A DNA stretch of 64,000 nt, from NCBI RefSeq assembly GCF_002920535.1, contig NZ_PQSS01000024.1:33169-97168 (forward strand). Direction: 5' to 3'. The position numbers were made by a program, and so were the translations under genes. The DNA is from Streptomyces sp. Ru71 (GTDB lineage Bacteria > Actinomycetota > Actinomycetes > Streptomycetales > Streptomycetaceae). Positions 58,613-64,000 of this stretch are shown in pieces; the first letter of the stretch is position 1; each line of letters begins with the position of its first letter. The notes under the pieces are model-generated. The model ran no database searches, was not told the DNA's origin, and saw nothing but the letters and a program-made list of their open reading frames with translations.

Positions 58613-59988
58613 CGTGCCTCCCCCGTACTGCCCGTGCCGCCGGCGGCCGCGAGACTCGTGCGCTCCCGGTCCGCCTGGTGCCACAGATCGGCCGGCTTAG
58701 CGCCCCGCGGGACGCTCAGCGCCGTCCAGCCCGCCTCCCGCAGCAGCCGCAACCGCTCCTGTGTCCTGTTCATCGGACCGGGGACGTCGTTCGGTTCACG
58801 CAGCCACTCGTCGCTGTCGAGCACGAACGCGATCGCGCCCCCGCTGCGCTGCCGCATCCGGGCGGCCACCGCGGCCTGCTGCTCGTCCAGGTCGCCGAAG
58901 AAGGCCACCAGCAGCCCCTCGTTGCCGCCGCGCAGCACGTCGTAGGCCTGGGACAGGCCGGCGCCGTCGGAGTGGTCGATCACCGCGAGCGTGTCCATCA
59001 TCAGGCCCGCCGCGTCCGCGGACTCCTGGCTGGCGCCCGCGAACCCGTCGGCGCCCTCGCCGGGCACCGAACTGCCCGTGTCGGTCAGCAGCCGCACCGA
59101 GAACCCGCGCTGCAGCATGTGCGTCAGCACCGAGGCACACCCGGACACCGCCCACTCGAACGCCGAGTCCGGACCCGCGCCCCGGAAGGCGACGCCCCGG
59201 GTGTCCAGCAGCACCGTGCAGCGCGAGCGCTGCGGCTGCTCCTCCCGGCGCACCATCAGCTCGCCGTAGCGGGCCGTGGACCGCCAGTGCACCCGGCGCA
59301 GGTCGTCGCCGTAGCGGTAGCCGCGCGGGATCACGTCGTCCTCGCCGGCCAGGGCCAGCGAACGCTGCCGCCCGTCGCCGTACCCCTTCGCCTCGCCGGC
59401 CAGCCTGACCGGCGGCAGCGGCTCCACCCGGGGGATCACCGTCAGGGTGTCGTAGGAGGAGAAGGAGCGGGTCAGCTCGCACATCCCGAACGGGTCCGAC
59501 AGCCGCAGCTGCAGCGGGCCCAGCGGATAGCGGCCGCGCAGGTCGGAGCGGACCCGGTAGGACACCTCGCGGCGCCCGCCGGCCTCCACCCGGTCCAGCA
59601 CGAAACGCGGGCGCGGACCGAGGACGTAGGGCACCCGGTCCTGGAGCATCAGCAGGCCCGTGGGCAGCCGCGAGACGTTGTCCACCCGCAGATGGACCCG
59701 GGCCTCGCTGCCCGCGGGCACCCGCCCGGGGCTGAGCCGACGGCTGCCGGCGACCCGGTAGCGGGTGCGGTAGAGCACGGCCGCGCACACCAGCGGCAGC
59801 GCCGCCAGCAGCAGGCCGACGCGCAGCAGGTCGGCCTGGCCGAGCACGTAGGCGCAGATCGCGGCGGCGATACCGGCCGCCAGAAAGGAACGGCCGCGCG
59901 TGGTCAGCCCAGCCAGGGCCGTACGGACGCCGCCGCGCTCACCGCGGCCGGCCTCCGGACGTCCCGTCCCCCCGTCGCTCGCCATCAC
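58609..59988 (-). CDS. DUF58 domain protein
   Basis: 459 residues. Two N-terminal transmembrane helices, a beta-sandwich (residues 75-180) and then the DUF58 motif DDVIPRGYRYGDDLRRVHWRSTAR, followed by a von Willebrand A-like fold (VLLDTRG...). Partner of MoxR ATPases, thought to help assemble cell-surface complexes. GTG 59988 overlaps the moxR stop (GTGA). Confidence 0.92.
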   Translation of the reverse strand: MMASDGGTGRPEAGRGERGGVRTALAGLTTRGRSFLAAGIAAAICAYVLGQADLLRVGLLLAALPLVCAAVLYRTRYRVAGSRRLSPGRVPAGSEARVHLRVDNVSRLPTGLLMLQDRVPYVLGPRPRFVLDRVEAGGRREVSYRVRSDLRGRYPLGPLQLRLSDPFGMCELTRSFSSYDTLTVIPRVEPLPPVRLAGEAKGYGDGRQRSLALAGEDDVIPRGYRYGDDLRRVHWRSTARYGELMVRREEQPQRSRCTVLLDTRGVAFRGAGPDSAFEWAVSGCASVLTHMLQRGFSVRLLTDTGSSVPGEGADGFAGASQESADAAGLMMDTLAVIDHSDGAGLSQAYDVLRGGNEGLLVAFFGDLDEQQAAVAARMRQRSGGAIAFVLDSDEWLREPNDVPGPMNRTQERLRLLREAGWTALSVPRGAKPADLWHQADRERTSLAAAGGTGSTGEAR

Positions 59989-61022
59989 AGCCTCCGCGGC
60001 GGCTGCTGCGGGTAGGCCGGGGCGGCCGTGGCACCCAGGCCGTAGCCGTGCTGCTGCGGCGCCGACGGGACCGGGGTGTGCTGAATGATCTCCAGGACGA
60101 CCTGCTCGGCCGTACGGCGGTTGAGCTGGGCCTGGGCGGTGGGCAGCAGCCGGTGCGCGAGCACGGCCACGGCGAGGGCCTGCACGTCGTCCGGCAGCGC
60201 GTACTCCCGGCCGCTGAGGGCGGCGGTCGCCTTCGCCGCGCGCAGCAGGTGCAGCGTCGCGCGCGGGGAGGCGCCCAGTCTGAGGTCCGGGTGGACACGG
60301 GTGGCGGCGACCAGGTCCACCGCGTAGCGCCGGACCGTGTCGGCGACGTGGACACCTCGGACGGCGTCGATCAGCTTCACCACGTCGTGCGCGTGCGCCA
60401 CCGGCTGCAGGTCGTCCAGCGGGCTGACCCCGCCGTGCACGTCCAGCATCTGCAGCTCGGCCTCCGGGCTGGGGTAGCCGATGGAGACGCGGGCCATGAA
60501 GCGGTCGCGCTGGGCCTCCGGCAGCGGGTAGGTGCCCTCCATCTCGACCGGGTTCTGCGTGGCCACCACCATGAAGGGGCTCGGCAGCTCGTAGGTCTGC
60601 CCGTCGATGGTGACCTGGCGCTCCTCCATCGACTCCAGCAGCGCCGACTGGGTCTTCGGCGAGGCCCGGTTGATCTCGTCGCCGATCACGATCTGCGCGA
60701 AGATGGCGCCCGGCTTGAACTCGAAGTCCCGGCGCTGCTGGTCCCAGATGGACACGCCGGTGATGTCCGACGGCAGCAGGTCCGGGGTGAACTGGATACG
60801 GCGCACCGAGCAGTCGATGGAACGTGCCAGCGCCTTGGCGAGCATCGTCTTGCCGACGCCGGGGACGTCCTCGATCAGAAGGTGTCCCTCGGCGAGCAGC
60901 ACGGTCAGTGCGAGCCGAACGACCTCGGGCTTGCCCTCGATCACCTCTTCCACCGAGCTGCGCACGCGCTCCGCGGTGGCGGTCAGATCTGTAAGGCTCG
61001 CTCGCTCGTCATAGGTCGTCAC
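59985..61022 (-). CDS. MoxR-family AAA+ ATPase
   Basis: 345 residues. AAA_3 domain: Walker A DVPGVGKTMLAK, Walker B VIGDEINRASPKTQ, sensor VVATQNPVEMEGTYPLPEAQRDRF, arginine finger region and C-terminal lid. A Pro/Gln-rich tail (APQQHGYG, YPQQPPRR) is extra. Chaperone-like ATPase acting with DUF58 and the transglutaminase protein encoded downstream with 4-nt overlaps. GTG 61022 with GAGGAGGG seven nt upstream. Confidence 0.94.
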   Translation of the reverse strand: MTTYDERASLTDLTATAERVRSSVEEVIEGKPEVVRLALTVLLAEGHLLIEDVPGVGKTMLAKALARSIDCSVRRIQFTPDLLPSDITGVSIWDQQRRDFEFKPGAIFAQIVIGDEINRASPKTQSALLESMEERQVTIDGQTYELPSPFMVVATQNPVEMEGTYPLPEAQRDRFMARVSIGYPSPEAELQMLDVHGGVSPLDDLQPVAHAHDVVKLIDAVRGVHVADTVRRYAVDLVAATRVHPDLRLGASPRATLHLLRAAKATAALSGREYALPDDVQALAVAVLAHRLLPTAQAQLNRRTAEQVVLEIIQHTPVPSAPQQHGYGLGATAAPAYPQQPPRRL

Positions 61023-61391
61023 CCGGCCCTCCTCGGCCCGTTTCTTTCTATCGGGCCGCCCGCTCTGTGATGCGAAACCGGCCCACCCCGAATCACGAAC
61101 ACCACGCGGGAAAGGTTCCGCGCGACGTTCACCACCGCATTCTTGTTGCCGTTACCGGTTCGTGTCACTCGCCTGTGGACAACTGGCCGCGATATGTCGG
61201 GGCTTGCGGCCTTTCGGCCCGCGTGGCGCCGGATTTCGCGAACGATGCGTGAGGAGGGTGCGGGGACCGGCCCGTCGACACCTCGCTGCTCGGCGTACCC
61301 CGCACGGGTAACGCGGACGGCGCCGTACGAGTGAATTCCGCGGATCCGGCGCTACGCGCGCGTGCCGGTGCGCGACGCGCAGGCCGGTTGA

Positions 61392-61419
61392 TTGACCGCG
61401 AGACAGGGTGGACTAAAGT
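61392..61419 (+). promoter_or_regulatory. Promoter of the dcw cluster (rsmH-ftsL)
   Basis: TTGACC (61392-61397), 16-nt spacer, TAAAGT (61414-61419), the best vegetative promoter in this gap. The expected start near 61426 leaves a leader of about 227 nt before rsmH. The gap 61023-61391 has no gene; no mraZ and no TGGG-repeat MraZ sites were found. Confidence 0.65.
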
Positions 61420-61515
61420 GACGCGAAGCGGGAGGCGAGGCCCTCCCCACAGGACCTGACGTCCCCCGCGAGAAACCCCAGCAAGACCCCGGCGTGCTGT
61501 CCGGAGATCTCCCAC

Positions 61516-61656
61516 GTGCGCGGCGCGTACGTACGGCTCGGCCTCCTCCCGCTCCCGGTCGGCCGCCGCCGTGAGGCGCCGGTCGGCCTCCCCTTCTGGA
61601 GCGGGCGGGGACCCGGCGGTGCGGAGCGCCGCGCCGGACCTGAGAGGGCCCCTTGA
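61516..61656 (+). CDS. Possible 46-codon upstream ORF overlapping rsmH
   Basis: GTG 61516 opens a 46-residue frame (VRGAYVRLGLLPLPVG..., Arg/Gly/Pro-rich) whose TGA overlaps the rsmH TTG start (TTGA). GGAG lies ten nt before the GTG. Composition is not strongly protein-like, so this may be chance in GC-rich DNA, but the overlap with an otherwise weak TTG start would fit translational coupling. Confidence 0.25.
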   Translation: MRGAYVRLGLLPLPVGRRREAPVGLPFWSGRGPGGAERRAGPERAP

Positions 61657-62609
61657 GCCAGAGTCGACACGTCCCGGTGATGCTCCAGCGGTGCCTGGAC
61701 CTGCTGGCGCCCGCCCTTCGGGAGCCCGGGGCGGTCGTCGTCGACTGCACCCTGGGCCTGGGCGGGCACAGCGAGGCGCTGCTGACCCGCTTCCCCGAGG
61801 CACGGCTGATCGGCCTCGACCGGGACAAGGAGGCGCTGCGGCTGTCCGGCGAGCGGCTGGCGCCTTTCGGTGAGCGCGCCACCCTCGTCCACGCGGTCTA
61901 CGACGAGCTGCCCGACGTCCTGCGCAGGCTGCGTGTCCCGCGGGTGCAGGGCGTGCTGTTCGACCTCGGCGTCTCCTCCATGCAGCTGGACGAGGCCGAC
62001 CGCGGCTTCGCCTACGCGCAGGACGCGCCGCTCGACATGCGCATGGACCAGACGACCGGCATCAGCGCCGCCGAGGTGCTGAACACCTACCCGCCCGGCG
62101 AGCTCGTCCGCATCCTGCGCGCCTACGGCGAGGAGAAGCAGGCCAAGCGGATCGTCGCCGCGATCGTGCGGGAACGGGAGAAGGAGCCGTTCAGCAACAG
62201 CGCGCGCCTGGTGGAGCTGATCCGGGACGCGCTGCCGCAGGCCGCCAAGCGCACCGGCGGCAACCCGGCCAAGCGCACCTTCCAGGCGCTGCGCATCGAG
62301 GTCAACGGCGAGCTGTCCGTCCTGGAGCGGGCGATCCCGGCGGCCGTGAAGGCGCTGGCCGTGGGCGGACGGATCGCTGTCCTGTCGTACCACTCCCTGG
62401 AGGACCGGCTGGTCAAGCAGGTCTTCGCGGCCGGCGCCGCCTCCACCGCGCCGCCCGGGCTGCCCGTCGTGCCCGAGCGCTACCAGCCCCGGCTCAAGCT
62501 GCTCACCCGTGGTGCCGAACTTCCCACCGAGGAAGAGGTCGCCGAGAACCGCCGGGCGGCCCCCGCGCGGCTGCGCGGCGCCGAGCGCATCAGGGAGGAC
62601 GTGGAGTGA
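61653..62609 (+). CDS. rsmH: 16S rRNA (cytosine1402-N4)-methyltransferase
   Basis: 318 residues (formerly MraW). HVPVMLQRCLDLLAP start, SAM motif DCTLGLGGHSEALL, FDLGVSSMQLDEADRGF, DMRMDQTTG, NPAKRTFQALRIEVNGEL and LSYHSLEDRLVK are family hallmarks. Methylates the ribosomal P-site region and by tradition heads the division cluster. TTG 61653 with GAGAGGG upstream. Its stop overlaps the following repeat gene (GTGA). Confidence 0.95.
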   Translation: MSQSRHVPVMLQRCLDLLAPALREPGAVVVDCTLGLGGHSEALLTRFPEARLIGLDRDKEALRLSGERLAPFGERATLVHAVYDELPDVLRRLRVPRVQGVLFDLGVSSMQLDEADRGFAYAQDAPLDMRMDQTTGISAAEVLNTYPPGELVRILRAYGEEKQAKRIVAAIVREREKEPFSNSARLVELIRDALPQAAKRTGGNPAKRTFQALRIEVNGELSVLERAIPAAVKALAVGGRIAVLSYHSLEDRLVKQVFAAGAASTAPPGLPVVPERYQPRLKLLTRGAELPTEEEVAENRRAAPARLRGAERIREDVE

Positions 62610-63427
62610 GCCAGGCGACGGGGCGGGCAGCCGGGGGGACCTACCGTCCCGGGCGGCCCTGGCCGGCGACAGCCGCGGCACGCGGGAGGACCAGCGAGTC
62701 CGGGGTGCCCCGGCCGGTGACACCCCCCAGCCCCTGGGCGGCGGCACCGGTGGCACACGGGCCGCGCGACTCGTTCTGGCCCACGGCGAGCGGGTGCCCC
62801 GCGGGTTCCTCCCGCGCCGGTGTGACGGCCGGAGGCGCTTCCCGCGCCGGTACGACGCCGGGGGGCGCTTCGGTGTGCGCGCCTGCGGGAGCGCTGGGGC
62901 GCAGCCCTGCGAGAACGACGTGCGCAGGGCCCGGCAGGGCCAAGCCACGGCCGGACGTGCTGACGCCGGGTCCGCGTGGGACGGTCGCCGCGACGGCAGC
63001 GGGCCATGCGCCGACCGCGCCTGCCGGTCCGTGTGTGGCGGATGGTGGGCCGACCGCGCCTGCGGGTCCGTATGTGGTGGATGGCGGGCCGACCGCGCCT
63101 GCTGGCCCGTCCATGGTGGACGACGGGCCGACGGCGGCAGCCGGTCCATCCCTTGTGGGTGGTGAGCCGACGGCGGCAGCCGGTCCTTGCGTGGCGGGTG
63201 GTGGGCCCACGGCGGCAGCCGGCCCGTACATGGTGGACGGTGGCCACACCCCCGCGGCATCCCGTCCGGTGGGCCGGCGCTCAGCCCGCGCCGCCCGGGC
63301 GGCTGCCGCGCGCGAGGTCCCTCGGCTGTGCACGCCCCGCGCGACCGCCGACCCGGCCCGGTGCACGAAGGCCCCCTCCGCCCGCGCCCCCCGCCGGGGC
63401 CGCACGAACCCGAGGGAGGGCGAGTGA
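62606..63427 (+). CDS. Unknown repeat protein between rsmH and ftsL
   Basis: 273 residues, low complexity (Ala, Pro, Gly, Arg, Thr). Residues about 136-213 are six tandem 13-residue repeats, consensus PTA(P/A)AGPxxVxGG (DNA period 39 bp, 63011-63244). No membrane helix, signal or known domain. The GTG start overlaps the rsmH stop and the TGA overlaps the ftsL GTG (GTGA at both ends), the usual sign of translated operon members. The frame differs from ftsL, so it is not an ftsL extension. It could be a lineage-specific insertion; coding status is probable, not certain. Confidence 0.55.
   Translation: MSQATGRAAGGTYRPGRPWPATAAARGRTSESGVPRPVTPPSPWAAAPVAHGPRDSFWPTASGCPAGSSRAGVTAGGASRAGTTPGGASVCAPAGALGRSPARTTCAGPGRAKPRPDVLTPGPRGTVAATAAGHAPTAPAGPCVADGGPTAPAGPYVVDGGPTAPAGPSMVDDGPTAAAGPSLVGGEPTAAAGPCVAGGGPTAAAGPYMVDGGHTPAASRPVGRRSARAARAAAAREVPRLCTPRATADPARCTKAPSARAPRRGRTNPREGE
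63011..63244 (+). repeat. Six 39-bp tandem repeats inside the rsmH-ftsL spacer gene
   Basis: Units start CCGAC(C/G)GCG at 63011, 63050, 63089 and onwards every 39 bp and keep the reading frame; the first three read PTAPAGP, the last three PTAAAGP, so two sub-families arose by stepwise duplication. Confidence 0.85.
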
Positions 63428-63999
63428 GCGGGAAACCCGAGGTGAAGGGGCGGGCCGCGCGGCTGGCCCGGTTGTTTCCGGCGGCCGGGGCCGGGCAGGC
63501 GGCCCGTACGCCGTTCGTGCTGCTCGTCGTCCTCCTCCTCGGCGGCGGCCTCATCGGGCTGCTCGTGCTGAACTCCGCGCTCAGCGAGGGCTCCTTCAAG
63601 ATGGACGACCTGCAGAAGGAGACCAAGTCGCTCACCGACGAGGAGCAGGCCCTGCAGCGGGACGTGGACGCCTACTCCGCCCCCGAGGCCCTGCAGCGCC
63701 GCGCCCGCGAGCTGGGCATGGTGCCGGGCGGCGACCCTGCCTTCCTCGACCCCGACGGGACCGTCAAGGGCGTTCCCTCGCCCGCCGCGGCGGAGCGCGA
63801 GCCCGTCCCGCTGGTCCTGGCCCCCGAGATGATGCCCACGGGCACCGCACAGCCCCCGGCCCCCGGCGCCTCCGGAACGGCGGCCCCGGCGACCTCGGCG
63901 GCACCGGGGCCGAAGGCGACCACGCCCCCCGCGTCCCCCACGGCGGCCCCCGCAACCGCAGCTACCCGCCCGACCCCGACGACGACCCCCGGCAGGTGA
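63424..63999 (+). CDS. ftsL: Cell division protein FtsL (septum formation initiator family)
   Basis: 191 residues. Short basic cytosolic N-terminus, one transmembrane helix (about residues 31-50), a coiled coil with DLQKETKSLTDEEQALQRDV and the end of a DivIC/FtsL domain (ALQRRARELGMV), then a Pro/Ala/Thr-rich tail of about 80 residues outside the membrane. Bridges FtsQ/DivIC and FtsI/FtsW at the septum. GTG 63424 overlaps the preceding stop. Its TGA overlaps a GTG at 63996 that is the expected start of ftsI; only five bases of that gene are in the window. Confidence 0.92.
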   Translation: MSGKPEVKGRAARLARLFPAAGAGQAARTPFVLLVVLLLGGGLIGLLVLNSALSEGSFKMDDLQKETKSLTDEEQALQRDVDAYSAPEALQRRARELGMVPGGDPAFLDPDGTVKGVPSPAAAEREPVPLVLAPEMMPTGTAQPPAPGASGTAAPATSAAPGPKATTPPASPTAAPATAATRPTPTTTPGR

Positions 64000-64000
64000 C

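Noticed and set aside
56141..58945. 934-codon open frame on the plus strand
   Set aside because: Antisense to the transglutaminase gene, which has clear family motifs on the minus strand.
61023..61391. mraZ gene upstream of rsmH
   Set aside because: No frame with MraZ motifs; the space is non-coding on both strands.
1..64000. tRNA, rRNA, CRISPR arrays, insertion sequences, prophage
   Set aside because: None recognised: no transposase or integrase reading frame, no regular spacer array, no cloverleaf-like 3' CCA segments.

Overview
The window is a 64 kb piece of a high-GC actinobacterial chromosome, almost certainly Streptomyces. The evidence is gene content and order: qcrB-trpD, glkA, macS/macR, pfkA, a fused trpE-trpG with a Trp-codon leader, class II DAHP synthase, bfd/bfr, thiO-thiS-thiG, metF, then the start of the dcw cluster (rsmH, ftsL). 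GTG and TTG starts are common, third positions are strongly GC-biased, and many genes have a TANNNT -10 box only 6-8 nt before the start codon, the layout of leaderless transcripts. It looks like the conserved core of the chromosome. I see no prophage, insertion sequence, CRISPR array, tRNA or rRNA.

Layout. 1-3.1 kb: end of the cytochrome bc1 operon (qcrA, qcrB), tandem terminators, trpD. 3.1-8 kb: a SAM-IV riboswitch before a cysteine-desulfurase-like enzyme, a rhomboid protease coupled to a stand-alone Lrp ligand-binding domain, a zinc-ribbon protein and an NYN-domain protein. 8-11.5 kb: two paralogous secreted NlpC/P60 hydrolases and a lipoprotein with a zinc-protease motif. 11.5-18 kb: PadR regulator and MATE exporter with a shared operator, a polyprenyl-sugar-type membrane mannosyltransferase, a PimB-like glycosyltransferase and an acyl-CoA synthetase. 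18-28.6 kb: metallophosphoesterase, SRPBCC protein, ArsA-like ATPase, DUF5304, glucokinase, EEP-family enzyme, esterase operon, acyltransferase, a two-component system matching MacS/MacR, and a phosphofructokinase paralogue with odd active-site residues.

28.6-35.6 kb: D-2-hydroxyacid dehydrogenase, anthranilate synthase under a trp attenuator, an unknown secreted protein, DAHP synthase (so the entry to the shikimate pathway and the tryptophan branch are neighbours), then the bfd/bfr iron-store pair with an iron-regulator box. 35.7-40 kb: molybdopterin sulfite-oxidase-like protein, a His-rich DUF4396 membrane protein behind a copper-type operator, endonuclease IV and a PASTA Ser/Thr kinase. 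40-47.9 kb: thiamine genes (thiO-thiS-thiG under a TPP riboswitch; thiE separately), a ferredoxin-reductase-like flavoprotein, an Rv2175c-type DNA-binding protein, metF and a membrane protein with a Tyr/Gly/Gln-rich tail. 47.9-55.8 kb: a CrtI-like oxidoreductase, an operon of degenerate ABC ATPase-YhgE/Pip-TetR behind a 28-bp palindrome, an SAV_6107-type HEPN protein, a methyltransferase and DUF3040. 56-61 kb: MoxR-DUF58-transglutaminase operon. 61.4-64 kb: rsmH, a low-complexity repeat protein gene, ftsL and the first bases of ftsI.

The most unusual features are the 273-codon repeat gene wedged between rsmH and ftsL with GTGA overlaps at both ends; the His-rich DUF4396 gene behind an ATACCCCC-GGGGGTAT operator; the Gly/acidic-to-Arg changes in PfkA; a family of about 100-bp intergenic hairpin repeats at gene 3' ends; and three genes (thiG, Rv2175c-like, tetR) whose 3' ends are tandemly duplicated downstream.
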